19,793 nt of DNA from Halieaceae bacterium (GCA_003523185.1 DPGN01000077.1:17998-37790); one strand, 5' to 3'. Counted from the first letter of the stretch, positions 6,925 through 15,641 are shown. Program-made: numbers and translations. Notes: generated from the sequence alone by a model not told the origin.

Positions 6925-9537
6925 GTGCTTGAAGCTTATCGTGATCATGTAGCCGACCGTGCGGCTATGAACATCCCACCAAAACCACTATCACCGCAGC
7001 AAGTCGCAGACTTGGTGGAGCTGCTGAAAGCGCCCCCCGCCGGTGAAGAAGACTATCTTGTCGATCTAATTTCCAACCGTGTTCCACCGGGTGTCGATGA
7101 AGCCGCTTACGTTAAAGCCGCCTTCTTATCGGATGTTGCGCTGGGTAATGTTGAATGCCCCTTGATTGACAAAATCACGGCAGTCGACCTTTTGGGTGAT
7201 ATGCACGGCGGTTACAACATCGAGACTTTGGTAAAACTCCTAAGCGACAGTGAGCTGGGCGGCCAAGCAGCAACTGAACTCAAGCACACATTGCTTATGT
7301 TTGATGCTTTCTATGACGTGGCGGCCCTCGCAAAGGACGGCAATGCCAACGCGCAGTCAGTCATGCAGTCTTGGGCAGACGCCGAGTGGTTTACTAAGCG
7401 GGATGTATTACCTGAGTCACTCAAGATGGTTGTGTTCAAGGTCACTGGCGAGACCAATACGGACGACTTATCACCGGCGCCCGACGCGTGGTCACGACCC
7501 GATATCCCGCTCCACGCACGTGCCATGTACAAGATGACACGGGACGGGCTGGAGCCCGAAGACCACAGCAAAGTCGGCCCCATGGCCCAGATCGAAGCCG
7601 TGAAAGCAACTGGCTTACCGGTCGCGTTTGTAGGCGACGTCGTAGGCACAGGCTCGTCCAGAAAGTCCGCGGCTAACAGCGTCTTGTGGTATTTCGGCCA
7701 GCCCGTAACAGGTGTCCCTAACAAGCAAATGGGTGGCGTGTGCATTGGCGGCAAAATTGCGCCGATTTTCTACAACACCATGGAAGATGCTGGCGCCCTC
7801 GTCTTCGAAGCGCCCGTCGAGAAGATGGGCATGGGCGATATCATCGATATCCGTGTCTATGACGGGAAGGTGTTGAACGAAACTGGCGATGTCATCTCCG
7901 AGTTCGAGCTTCGCTCGGATGTATTGCTGGACGAGGTTCGTGCCGGTGGTCGGATCAACCTCATTATCGGCCGCGGCTTGACCGCTAAGGCGCGAGAAGC
8001 ACTGGGCTTGGGCGAGAGCACCCTCTTTAGAAAGCCCGATATGCCCGAAGAGACGAATGCCGGCTTTACCCTCGCGCAGAAAATGGTGGGTCGCGCCTGC
8101 GGTGTTGAAGGAATTCGACCAGGCACCTACTGCGAACCCAAAATGACGACTGTCGGCTCTCAGGACACCACGGGACCTATGACACGGGACGAACTGCAGG
8201 ATCTCGCTTGTCTGGGTTTCTCCGCGGACCTCACCATGCAGTCTTTCTGTCACACAGCGGCCTACCCTAAGCCTGTTGACATCGAAACACAGCACTCATT
8301 GCCTGACTTCATCCGAAACCGAGGAGGCGTATCACTTCGTCCGGGTGACGGCATTATCCACAGCTGGTTGAACCGTATGCTGCTACCTGACACGGTTGGC
8401 ACTGGCGGCGACTCGCATACGCGATTCCCTTTGGGCATTTCCTTCCCTGCAGGATCGGGCCTCGTAGCCTTTGCCGCAGCAACCGGTGTTATGCCACTCG
8501 ACATGCCAGAGTCTGTGCTTGTGCGCTTCAAGGGCGAGATGCAGCCAGGAATCACCTTGCGTGATCTGGTACATGCGATTCCCTACTACGCCATTCAAGA
8601 AGGCCTACTAACCGTCGAGAAAAAAGGTAAGAAGAACATCTTCTCAGGTCGTATTCTCGAAATTGAAGGGCTTGAAGAGTTGACCGTAGAGCAAGCCTTT
8701 GAACTCTCCGACGCGTCTGCTGAGCGCTCAGCGGCTGGTTGCACCATCAAGCTGTCTGAATCGACGATTGGCAGCTATCTGAAATCAAATGTTGTCCTCC
8801 TGCGTGCAATGATTGCCGAGGGTTATGGCGATCCGCGTACGCTGGAGCGTCGCGTTCGAAATATGGAAAAGTGGCTCGAGAACCCCGATTTACTTGAGGC
8901 CGATGCAGATGCCGAATACGCAGCCATCATCGAAATTGACCTCGCCGAGGTGACTGAGCCCGTCGTCTGTGCCCCCAATGACCCAGATGACGCACGCTTA
9001 CTCAGTCAGGTAGCCGGGGATCAGGTCGACGAGGTATTTATCGGTAGCTGTATGACCAACATCGGTCACTTCAGAGCTACCGGGAAACTACTTGACCAGC
9101 ACACAGGCGGTGTCGCAGCACGTATGTGGATCTGTCCGCCCACCCGCATGGACGAGTATCAACTCATGGAGGAAGGCTATTACGCCATCTTCGGACGCGC
9201 AGGTGCACGAACTGAAATGCCAGGATGTTCATTGTGTATGGGCAACCAAGCACGCGTGGCGCCAAAATCGACTGTTTTATCGACCTCGACGAGAAATTTC
9301 CCTAACCGGCTGGGTGAAGGCGCGAATGTCTACCTCACATCGGCGGAGTTGGCCGCTGTAGGAGCCATTCTTGGGCGTCTTCCAACACCAGAGGAGTACA
9401 TGACCTACGCCGATGAATTGGATTCGATGGCAGGTGAAATTTATCGATATATGAACTTCAACGAGATCCAGAGCTTCCAGGCGCTGGCCGATGACGGGCA
9501 GAAAATCGCGGCAACGCTTATTGAAGAAGTCGCTTGA
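6925..9537 (+). CDS. acnB: Aconitate hydratase B
   Basis: This TCA-cycle aconitase isomerises citrate and isocitrate through cis-aconitate; AcnB is the main vegetative enzyme in gammaproteobacteria. It has 870 residues against 865 in E. coli, with the AcnB domain order: N-terminal HEAT-like domain (about 1-160, with NRVPPGVDEAAYVKA), swivel domain (about 165-380, with TNTDDLSPAPDAWSRPD and GTGSSRKSAANS), then catalytic domains 1-3. The three cysteines that hold the [4Fe-4S] cluster are Cys709 (IGSCMTN), Cys768 and Cys771 (PGCSLCMGN). The start is GTG at 6925, with AAGAGG at 6911-6916 and 8-nt spacing; MLEAYRDHVADRAA matches the family N terminus. It is monocistronic, with a consensus -10 upstream and a strong terminator downstream. 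In other species the apo-protein also binds mRNA; nothing here tests that. Confidence 0.98.
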   Translation: MLEAYRDHVADRAAMNIPPKPLSPQQVADLVELLKAPPAGEEDYLVDLISNRVPPGVDEAAYVKAAFLSDVALGNVECPLIDKITAVDLLGDMHGGYNIETLVKLLSDSELGGQAATELKHTLLMFDAFYDVAALAKDGNANAQSVMQSWADAEWFTKRDVLPESLKMVVFKVTGETNTDDLSPAPDAWSRPDIPLHARAMYKMTRDGLEPEDHSKVGPMAQIEAVKATGLPVAFVGDVVGTGSSRKSAANSVLWYFGQPVTGVPNKQMGGVCIGGKIAPIFYNTMEDAGALVFEAPVEKMGMGDIIDIRVYDGKVLNETGDVISEFELRSDVLLDEVRAGGRINLIIGRGLTAKAREALGLGESTLFRKPDMPEETNAGFTLAQKMVGRACGVEGIRPGTYCEPKMTTVGSQDTTGPMTRDELQDLACLGFSADLTMQSFCHTAAYPKPVDIETQHSLPDFIRNRGGVSLRPGDGIIHSWLNRMLLPDTVGTGGDSHTRFPLGISFPAGSGLVAFAAATGVMPLDMPESVLVRFKGEMQPGITLRDLVHAIPYYAIQEGLLTVEKKGKKNIFSGRILEIEGLEELTVEQAFELSDASAERSAAGCTIKLSESTIGSYLKSNVVLLRAMIAEGYGDPRTLERRVRNMEKWLENPDLLEADADAEYAAIIEIDLAEVTEPVVCAPNDPDDARLLSQVAGDQVDEVFIGSCMTNIGHFRATGKLLDQHTGGVAARMWICPPTRMDEYQLMEEGYYAIFGRAGARTEMPGCSLCMGNQARVAPKSTVLSTSTRNFPNRLGEGANVYLTSAELAAVGAILGRLPTPEEYMTYADELDSMAGEIYRYMNFNEIQSFQALADDGQKIAATLIEEVA

Positions 9538-9554
9538 TCCCAAGCTCGCCCAAG

Positions 9555-9580
9555 AAAAAGCACCCTACTGGGTGCTTTTT
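9555..9580. terminator. Bidirectional rho-independent terminator (acnB / metZ)
   Basis: A GCACCC/GGGTGC stem (9560-9565 with 9570-9575) with a TACT loop is extended by an A5 tract pairing with a T-run, giving 11 bp in all. On the plus strand the stem ends in seven T residues (9576-9582), 18 nt after the acnB stop. On the minus strand it ends in five T residues and lies 45 nt after the metZ stop. It therefore fits as terminator for acnB and for the long minus-strand operon. Confidence 0.9.
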
Positions 9581-9624
9581 TTCTACCTAAAGAGAGTGCT
9601 TAACAAGTCTCTTGGCCACTATGC

Positions 9625-10812
9625 CTAAATGGCAGCAAAACCTCGCTCACAATCACGCTTGAGGTCTTCTAGGTCCTCAAGTCCCACTGCAATGCGTATC
9701 AAGCCCTCGGCAATACCACCTTGCTCCTTCTGCTCATCCGTTAGCCGTCCATGCGTTGTTGATGCGGGATGACATACCGTGGTTTTAACGTCGCCCAAAT
9801 TGGCTGTTAGCGACATTAGTCGAACCGCGTTGATAAACGCCCAGGCCCTATCGCGCCCTCCATCAACCTCAAATGACAGGACGCCGCCAAAGGCCGATTG
9901 CTGAGACGCCGCCAACGCGTGATCAGGGTGCGACGCTAGACCGCAATAATTGACTTTTTTCACCCCAGTATGTGCTTCTAACCACTCTGCTACGGCTTGC
10001 GCGCGCTGACTGTGAGCGTCCATTCGCAGTTGCAGTGTTTCCAGCCCCTTGCTGAATATCCATGCGTTAAACGGGCTCATCGATGGGCCACACACACGGA
10101 CAAAGCCCCGGGCCTCAGCCATTAACTCCTCGGAGCCGACTAAAGCACCTCCGAGCACCCTACCCTGACCATCGAGATATTTGGTTGCTGAGTGCATCAC
10201 CACATCGGCCCCTAGGGAGAGTGGACGTTGTAACGCGGGTGTACAAAAGCAGTTATCAACGGCAAGTAGTGCGCCCGAGTCATGCGCAATGTTCGCAATT
10301 TCTCGGATATTTCCAACCTCACACAGCGGGTTCGAGGGCGTCTCGCAAAAGAAAAGCTTGGTATTCGAAGTAACCGCTTGTCGCCAATCATCGAGCTCGC
10401 GCAGCGCCACGAACGTTACAGAAATATCTAGCTTGGTCAGTATGTTATTAAATAAACCTACAGTACTTCCGAATACGTTGCGTGAGCAGATTACATGATC
10501 GCCCGCTCGTAACACGGTCAGGCAGAGCGTCAGAATCGCGGCCATACCTGAGCTGGTAGCTACACCCTCTTGCCCCCCTTCGAGGGCGGCGAGTCGCTTC
10601 TCAAAGACAGACACCGTGGGATTAGAAAAACGCGAGTAGGTATTACCGTCTCGTTCGCCCGAAAACGTCGCCGCGGCCTGCTCAGCCGATTCGAAAACAA
10701 AGCTAGACGTTGCGTAGATCGGATCGGAATGTTCTTGCTCGAAGCCCGGCTTTAATCCTTCTCGGATGGCCAACGTTTCAAAACCAGCCTCTTTTAACCA
10801 CTCGTTTGACAC
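9625..10812 (-). CDS. metZ: O-succinylhomoserine sulfhydrylase
   Basis: This PLP enzyme of the Cys/Met-metabolism family makes homocysteine from O-succinylhomoserine and sulfide, a direct route to methionine that bypasses cystathionine. It has 395 residues. Key blocks are NTYSRFSNPT (57-66, cofactor phosphate contacts), ATSSGMAA (85-92), ETPSNPL (157-163), AVDNCF (184-189, with PLP-binding Asp186), and HSATKYLDGQGRVLGG, where Lys211 forms the Schiff base. Cystathionine gamma-synthase is the main alternative. MetZ is preferred from GQGRVLGG and from its position after purF, as in pseudomonads. The start is GTG at 10812, 7 nt after GGAG, although an out-of-frame ATG lies 4 nt earlier. It is the last gene of the operon, 3 nt after the purF stop. 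Confidence 0.93.
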   Translation of the reverse strand: MSNEWLKEAGFETLAIREGLKPGFEQEHSDPIYATSSFVFESAEQAAATFSGERDGNTYSRFSNPTVSVFEKRLAALEGGQEGVATSSGMAAILTLCLTVLRAGDHVICSRNVFGSTVGLFNNILTKLDISVTFVALRELDDWRQAVTSNTKLFFCETPSNPLCEVGNIREIANIAHDSGALLAVDNCFCTPALQRPLSLGADVVMHSATKYLDGQGRVLGGALVGSEELMAEARGFVRVCGPSMSPFNAWIFSKGLETLQLRMDAHSQRAQAVAEWLEAHTGVKKVNYCGLASHPDHALAASQQSAFGGVLSFEVDGGRDRAWAFINAVRLMSLTANLGDVKTTVCHPASTTHGRLTDEQKEQGGIAEGLIRIAVGLEDLEDLKRDCERGFAAI

Positions 10813-10823
10813 CCATTAACTCC
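10810..10823 (-). promoter_or_regulatory. metZ ribosome site with out-of-frame decoy ATG
   Basis: On the minus strand the segment reads GGAGTTAATGGGTG. The purF stop (TAA) overlaps an ATG by 1 nt (TAATG), but that ATG is only 3 nt from GGAG and opens a frame of 12 codons. The GTG 4 nt further on has 7-nt spacing and opens metZ. The same layout recurs at cvpA. Confidence 0.6.
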
Positions 10824-12318
10824 GATTATGAAGGCCAACAAGGGCACCATCAGCGCGATCAACTGAGTTGTCGGAGCGAGCGTCACTCAGTCCTGTGAGA
10901 TAGGCATCGTCAATGACGCCGGTTTGATATTGACCGTCGAAAACCGACAGCTCAAAGCCATCGACCAGTGAGTTTCCCTCGCGGGAGCACTCAATGAGGT
11001 CATCTATCTCCTGATAAATCAGCCAGTCTGCACCAATGTGCTCACAGATCTGCTCTATGGTTCTACCGTGAGCTACAAGCTCAGACGCGGTAGGCATATC
11101 GATGCCATAAACATTCGGATATCGAACAGGCGGCGCTGCTGATGCAAAATAGACTCGCTTCGCGCCAGAATCGCGGGCCATCTGGATTATCTGCTTACAT
11201 GTTGTACCACGAACGATCGAGTCATCGACTAGAAGTACTGTTTTACCCTCGAACTCGAGCGGTACAGGATTCAACTTCTGACGCACTGATTTCCGGCGCT
11301 GCGTCTGCCCCGGCATGATAAACGTGCGACCAATGTATCGGTTTTTCATGAAGCCCTCGCGGAACTTCACACCCAATTCATGGGCCAGAGCTTGGCCAGC
11401 TACTCTGCTGGTGTCCGGAATCGGAATCACGACGTCAATGTCATGATCGGGGCGCTCACGCATGATTTTATGCGCTAGCCGCTCACCTTGGCGCATCCGT
11501 GTCTTGTAGACGGAAATGCCATCCATCAATGAATCAGGGCGCGCAAAATAAACGTGTTCGAAAATACACGGTCTGAGCTTTGGCTCCGCCGCACACTGTC
11601 TTCGGAAAAGCTCCCCGCTGGCATCAATAAACAAGGCCTCACCAGGGTCCACATCGCCTATAAGCCGGTAACCTAGCACGTCAAGGGCTACACTTTCAGA
11701 GGCCAACATATAACTTTTGTGATCGCCCTGAGTTTTAACGCCAACCACTAGGGGCCTTATGCCGTTTGGATCCCTAAACGCCACTAAACCGACACTTGCA
11801 ATCATCGCTATCGCCGCATACCCGCCTTCACAACGCGTGTGAAGTGTTGTTACCGCGTTAAATACGTCCTCTGCAGAGGGAACCAACTTGCCCTGGCGCT
11901 GCAGCTCGTGCGCGAATACATTCAGTAACACTTCCGAGTCACTATCGGTGTTCAGATGGCGCAAGTCCGTCTGATAAAGCTCATCTGACAAGGCCGCAGA
12001 GTTAGTGAGGTTACCATTGTGTGCCAACGCAATGCCGTAGGGCGAGTTGACGTAAAAAGGCTGAGCAAGGGCTGATCCTGAACTCCCCTGAGTTGGGTAG
12101 CGTGTGTGACCCAAGCCAAAGTTGCCCGCCAATTGCTGCATGTGATCGGCTTGGAAGACGTCTCGAACTAACCCCTCCCCTTTGCGCTGCAGGAACTGCC
12201 CCTTGTGGCAGGTCATGATGCCAGCCGCATCTTGGCCGCGATGCTGAAGCATGGTTAGAGCGTCGTAAATATCGGCAGCCACACCTTCGTTTGAGGAAAT
12301 TCCAACTATGCCGCACAC
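10816..12318 (-). CDS. purF: Amidophosphoribosyltransferase
   Basis: This enzyme commits to purine synthesis, transferring ammonia from glutamine to PRPP to give 5-phosphoribosylamine. It has 500 residues against 505 in E. coli. The class II glutamine amidotransferase domain starts MCGIVGI, with Cys2 as nucleophile after Met removal, and continues with QHRGQDAAG (25-33), HTRYPT (71-76) and HNGNLTN (100-106). The phosphoribosyltransferase domain has the PRPP loop VLLVDDSIVRGTT (361-373). The start is GTG at 12318, fixed by the need for Met-Cys at the N terminus; AAGG lies 10 nt upstream. It follows cvpA by 3 nt and precedes metZ by 3 nt. cvpA-purF is one of the most conserved gene pairs in gammaproteobacteria. 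Confidence 0.98.
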   Translation of the reverse strand: MCGIVGISSNEGVAADIYDALTMLQHRGQDAAGIMTCHKGQFLQRKGEGLVRDVFQADHMQQLAGNFGLGHTRYPTQGSSGSALAQPFYVNSPYGIALAHNGNLTNSAALSDELYQTDLRHLNTDSDSEVLLNVFAHELQRQGKLVPSAEDVFNAVTTLHTRCEGGYAAIAMIASVGLVAFRDPNGIRPLVVGVKTQGDHKSYMLASESVALDVLGYRLIGDVDPGEALFIDASGELFRRQCAAEPKLRPCIFEHVYFARPDSLMDGISVYKTRMRQGERLAHKIMRERPDHDIDVVIPIPDTSRVAGQALAHELGVKFREGFMKNRYIGRTFIMPGQTQRRKSVRQKLNPVPLEFEGKTVLLVDDSIVRGTTCKQIIQMARDSGAKRVYFASAAPPVRYPNVYGIDMPTASELVAHGRTIEQICEHIGADWLIYQEIDDLIECSREGNSLVDGFELSVFDGQYQTGVIDDAYLTGLSDARSDNSVDRADGALVGLHNRS

Positions 12319-12321
12319 TGC

Positions 12322-12888
12322 TTAGGTACCTTCTGCCATGTCACTCGCATCATCCACTGTCTGTTCAAATAGACTGTTTGGATCCTTGAAGAATTGGGAC
12401 TCAAAGCCACTACTTAAAAACGATTCAGTGATTTCAAGGTATTCTGCATAAACGCTTTCGCCAAAAGTGTCTTTCTGCCACTGAGGCGCTGCCGCACCCA
12501 TCAAAAGACTCACCACTGACAATAAAACGACTCCGCGGCCCACACCAAAGGCCGCTCCCAGCAGAGCATTACCGGTCTTTGTATGTCCATTTTTTAATCT
12601 CGCAGAGAGACCAGCACCCACAGTCGAAAAAAACACCACAACCGCTGCGAAGACCAAGCCATAGCTAAACAGATAGAGCAACGAGTCCTGTGAAAGATCT
12701 ATTCCCACGGCAAATATAATTGGCTCTGCAGAGACTGTTGCAATGAAGTGAGCAAGAATCCAACCAAAAAGTGAAATCGATTCTTTAATGAATCCGCCCT
12801 TTAGGCCCATAAGCCCCGAGATACTGCAAACAGCTATTATCGTCCAATCTATAAAAGATTCTGGACTAGCAAAAGAGACTATATCCAA
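12322..12888 (-). CDS. cvpA: CvpA family inner-membrane protein
   Basis: This 188-residue membrane protein is named for its requirement in colicin V production in E. coli; its molecular role is still unclear and has been linked to envelope homeostasis. Four hydrophobic segments are visible at about 13-30, 36-55, 70-94 and 107-131. The conserved KGGFIKESISLFGW stretch lies between the first two, and a Gly-rich block (GNALLGAAFGVGRG) precedes the last. The C-terminal 55 residues are polar and acidic. The start is TTG at 12888 with GGAG at 7-nt spacing; the only nearby ATG (12892-12890) is out of frame and hits a stop after eight codons. The family start is close to FIDWTIIAV, so a later start is unlikely. 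It sits 12 nt after the SPOR gene and 3 nt before purF. Confidence 0.93.
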   Translation of the reverse strand: MDIVSFASPESFIDWTIIAVCSISGLMGLKGGFIKESISLFGWILAHFIATVSAEPIIFAVGIDLSQDSLLYLFSYGLVFAAVVVFFSTVGAGLSARLKNGHTKTGNALLGAAFGVGRGVVLLSVVSLLMGAAAPQWQKDTFGESVYAEYLEITESFLSSGFESQFFKDPNSLFEQTVDDASDMAEGT

Positions 12889-12899
12889 ACATCTACTCC
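12886..12899 (-). promoter_or_regulatory. cvpA ribosome site with out-of-frame decoy ATG
   Basis: On the minus strand the segment reads GGAGTAGATGTTTG: GGAG, 3 nt, an out-of-frame ATG, 1 nt, then the TTG that opens cvpA at 7-nt spacing from GGAG. It matches the metZ start region at 11 of 14 positions. The ATG frame encodes eight codons before TAG. Confidence 0.6.
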
Positions 12900-12900
12900 C

Positions 12901-13482
12901 TTAGATTGGTGTAAATCTCACGATAAAGCTTTCAACAGAAAAATAGTCATTAATGGCAGGCTGGATTTCAATAAGGCGCTGCTTTTGTAACTTTGGGCCT
13001 ATCATAACTCTAAATAAACGCTGATCGTCCAATATTATTGGAGAAACATAGGCCTTGTGACCCTTGTCTCGCAGTAACTGCGAAATTTTTTCAGCTCTCT
13101 CTACATTGCTGAAAGTTGCAATCTGAAGCTCCCAACTAACTGGCAGGCCTTGATCGTCAAACTCTGCTCTCTCCAATGCCGACGACTGTTGATCTGGTTC
13201 ATCATCAGCACCTATAAGAACCATATTCGGCGCGGGAGACGCGATATCAACGGGTTGAGAGATAGGTGGCTGACGCTTCGGCACTTTTGGAAGCTCCGCT
13301 TGATCTACTTTGTTGAGTGTGGGCTCACGACGCTCTGACACCTCGATTGTTGGCTTTGGCGGCATTTCGAAGGCGGGGAGTTGAAAATCATCGGCATTTT
13401 CCGGCGTAATAAAAACTACAGGCCAGAAAATAACTGCAATCGCAACAAGAACCACAAAGCCGACAAACCGCTGTTTAATCAC
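12901..13482 (-). CDS. dedD: SPOR-domain protein, DedD-like
   Basis: This 193-residue bitopic inner-membrane protein has a short cytosolic N terminus, one membrane segment (about 7-26, VGFVVLVAIAVIFWPVVF), a Pro-rich periplasmic linker (about 35-85), and a C-terminal SPOR domain (about 113-190, starting SWELQIATFSNVERAEKI and including LFRVMIGP). SPOR domains bind peptidoglycan stripped of stem peptides, and DedD helps septation in E. coli. The position between folC and cvpA is that of dedD in E. coli and pseudomonads, which supports the name; the linker is not conserved enough to confirm orthology by eye. The start is GTG at 13482, overlapping the folC stop by 4 nt (GTGA), so translation is probably coupled. 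The upstream ribosome site is weak. Confidence 0.88.
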   Translation of the reverse strand: MIKQRFVGFVVLVAIAVIFWPVVFITPENADDFQLPAFEMPPKPTIEVSERREPTLNKVDQAELPKVPKRQPPISQPVDIASPAPNMVLIGADDEPDQQSSALERAEFDDQGLPVSWELQIATFSNVERAEKISQLLRDKGHKAYVSPIILDDQRLFRVMIGPKLQKQRLIEIQPAINDYFSVESFIVRFTPI

Positions 13483-14729
13483 GTTTGATCATCCAACTGT
13501 GCCAGGCGCACGCTATCAAGCGCTTTCATACCTTCTCCCACGGTAAAAAATGACCCAAATATAATGAGTCTGCCTCCATCCGCCAGGCTTCCCATCGCGC
13601 CTTCAAAGGCCGATTCGAACGTTGGTGTAACGTGTGTCGTTCCGGAAATAAACCCTGAAACTACCTCCGGCGACTGCCCGCGCGCTCCGCCGATACCTGA
13701 CGGTAGGTACCATTCATCGATGACTGGCTCGACGGTCGCGATCATATCACGGCAGTCTTTATCGGACATGACAGCAAAGATAGCTGTCGTTGGCTGCGCA
13801 GCTGTTTGGCGTTCGAGGAATTTTCTGAGCTCCACCGCGGCATCGGGATTGTGAGCAACGTCAAGAACAATATCGATATTACCGAATCGCAAGGCCTCTC
13901 GTCGACCATTGAGCACAAGACGCTTCATACCCGCAGCAACAAGCTCTTCGGTGACCCCAACACCAGAAGCCTCGAGCGCTCTGAGGCCCGCAGCGGCATT
14001 CAAAGGCAGAATACCTGCTGGTAACGACCAGGCAATTAACCCCGCCTTTAGACTCGCAAAATACTTGTCAGCGAAAGCGTAATCGCGCAACGCCCTTACT
14101 TCACAAGCACCGATTCTCTGTAGTTCTGTCGATACCGAGACGGGCGCCGCCGAGTCGGCGACAACGCAGGTACGTCCGTCACGTGCGATACCGCATTTTT
14201 CAATGGCAATGGTCTCAACATCCGAGCCCAACCATTCTTGGTGGTCCAAACCGATGGCGGTGACAACTGCCACATCTGCATCGATGATATTCACCGCGTC
14301 AAGCCTGCCGCCCAACCCCACCTCAAGGAGCTGAAAGGCCACATCGAGCTTTTTGAAAATCCACAACGCGGCAAGCGTATTGAATTCGAAATAGGTGAGA
14401 GAAATGTCCGATCGCGCCTGGTCAATGGCCTCGAAGGCCTCAACAATAAGCGCATCTGCTACCTCTGAGCCTTCGACACGAATGCGCTCGTTGTATCGGA
14501 CTAAGTGTGGGGAAGTAAACGCACCAACACTTTCACCTCTGGCGCATAAGATGGCTTCCATGACGGCAACGGTACTGCCCTTACCATTAGTACCCGCAAC
14601 TGTGATAGTAGTAACGGCTGTTTCCAGTAGGTCAAGACGCCGCGCTACCTCACCGCACCGCGCGAGACCCAGGTCAATCGCAGAAGGATGTAATTGCTCG
14701 AGGCGTTCAAGCCACGCGGCAAGATCCAA
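13479..14729 (-). CDS. folC: Folylpolyglutamate / dihydrofolate synthase
   Basis: This Mur-ligase-type ATP-dependent enzyme adds glutamate to dihydropteroate and extends the polyglutamate tail of folates. It has 416 residues, near the family norm. The P-loop is AGTNGKGST (45-53), followed by FTSPHLVRYNERI, the FEFNTLAAL block and GLGGRLDAVN. The second nucleotide-contact region includes LNGRREAL and DVAHNPDA. The start is TTG at 14729 with GGGGG ending 5 nt upstream; no in-frame ATG or GTG lies between this and the accD stop, and the next Met (57) falls after the P-loop. There are 18 nt to accD upstream and a 4-nt overlap with the SPOR gene downstream. The accD-folC pairing is widespread in proteobacteria. 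Confidence 0.95.
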   Translation of the reverse strand: MDLAAWLERLEQLHPSAIDLGLARCGEVARRLDLLETAVTTITVAGTNGKGSTVAVMEAILCARGESVGAFTSPHLVRYNERIRVEGSEVADALIVEAFEAIDQARSDISLTYFEFNTLAALWIFKKLDVAFQLLEVGLGGRLDAVNIIDADVAVVTAIGLDHQEWLGSDVETIAIEKCGIARDGRTCVVADSAAPVSVSTELQRIGACEVRALRDYAFADKYFASLKAGLIAWSLPAGILPLNAAAGLRALEASGVGVTEELVAAGMKRLVLNGRREALRFGNIDIVLDVAHNPDAAVELRKFLERQTAAQPTTAIFAVMSDKDCRDMIATVEPVIDEWYLPSGIGGARGQSPEVVSGFISGTTHVTPTFESAFEGAMGSLADGGRLIIFGSFFTVGEGMKALDSVRLAQLDDQT

Positions 14730-14747
14730 AACTACCCCCGGTTTAAC

Positions 14748-15614
14748 TTATGAAGCGAGCTGTGCGTTAGTGAACTTCGCGAGAACACGAGCAAGCGTGT
14801 CTCGCATCTCAGACCGTGGAATAATCATATCGATGGCACCATGCTCAAGGAGAAACTCACTCCGCTGGAAGCCACGAGGTAACTTCTGTCGAATCGTCTG
14901 CTCAATAATATTGGGGCCGGCAAACCCTGCGCGGGCATCGGGCTCCGCAACGTTGATATCGCCCAAGAGCGCTAGTGAAGCAGACACACCGCCATAAATC
15001 GGGTCTGTCATGACCGACACGTAAGGTACACCCGCGGCCTTCATCCGCTCAATCACAGCTGATGTCTTGGCCATTTGCATCAATGAAATCAGAGCTTCCT
15101 GCATGCGCGCGCCACCCGAGGCGGCAAAACAAATCAGTGGTATGCCATTTTCAAGAGCGACGCCAGCAGAGCGGGTGAACTTTTCACCCACGGCGTAACC
15201 CATGGATCCGCCATGAAAGTTGAACTCAAACGCTATTGCGACAACGTCCATACCGTGGAGTGTCCCCCGGAATGCGATAATAGCGTCTTTCTCACCGGTA
15301 CTCTTCTGTGCCGTACTCAAACGATCTCGATAGCGTTTTTTATCTTTAAATTTCAGGCGATCAACCGTTTCCAGATCTGCAAACAGCTCAGTACGACCGG
15401 CATCATCTAAAAAGAGGTCCAGCCTTCGACGCGCGGTGATGCGCATGTGATGATCGCATTTGGGGCAAACCTCAGCATTCCGCTCCAGATCGGGAAGATA
15501 GAGTACGGCATCGCACTTAACGCACTTACGCCACAACCCCTCGGGAATGCTCGCCTTTTTATCCCCGTCCGTCTTCCGCACACCCGCGGGAATGATTTTA
15601 TCTATCCAGCTCAT
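14748..15614 (-). CDS. accD: Acetyl-CoA carboxylase, carboxyltransferase beta subunit
   Basis: This subunit of the heterotetrameric carboxyltransferase transfers carboxyl from carboxybiotin to acetyl-CoA to form malonyl-CoA. It has 288 residues. The N-terminal zinc ribbon is Cys31-x2-Cys34 and Cys50-x2-Cys53 (CVKC, CPKC). The crotonase-like core shows FNFHGGSMGYAVGEKF, CFAASGGARMQE, and MTDPIYGGVSASLA. The frame extends to a GTG at 15629, but ATG at 15614 has AGGGGG 5 nt upstream and gives the family start MSWIDKI. The 47-nt gap to trpA is the largest in the operon and holds a possible promoter, so accD may be expressed partly on its own. accA is not in the window. Confidence 0.97.
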   Translation of the reverse strand: MSWIDKIIPAGVRKTDGDKKASIPEGLWRKCVKCDAVLYLPDLERNAEVCPKCDHHMRITARRRLDLFLDDAGRTELFADLETVDRLKFKDKKRYRDRLSTAQKSTGEKDAIIAFRGTLHGMDVVAIAFEFNFHGGSMGYAVGEKFTRSAGVALENGIPLICFAASGGARMQEALISLMQMAKTSAVIERMKAAGVPYVSVMTDPIYGGVSASLALLGDINVAEPDARAGFAGPNIIEQTIRQKLPRGFQRSEFLLEHGAIDMIIPRSEMRDTLARVLAKFTNAQLAS

Positions 15615-15641
15615 TTTGGCCCCCTGCACATCACGGTGCGC

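Noticed and set aside
7615..8295. Open frame of 226 codons antisense to acnB
   Set aside because: It lies wholly opposite a well-supported acnB coding region, has no recognisable motif and no ribosome site that I can see. It is best explained as a shadow of codon bias.
14395..14997. Open frame of 200 codons antisense to folC and accD
   Set aside because: It spans two real genes and their junction on the other strand, has low-complexity composition and matches no family I know.
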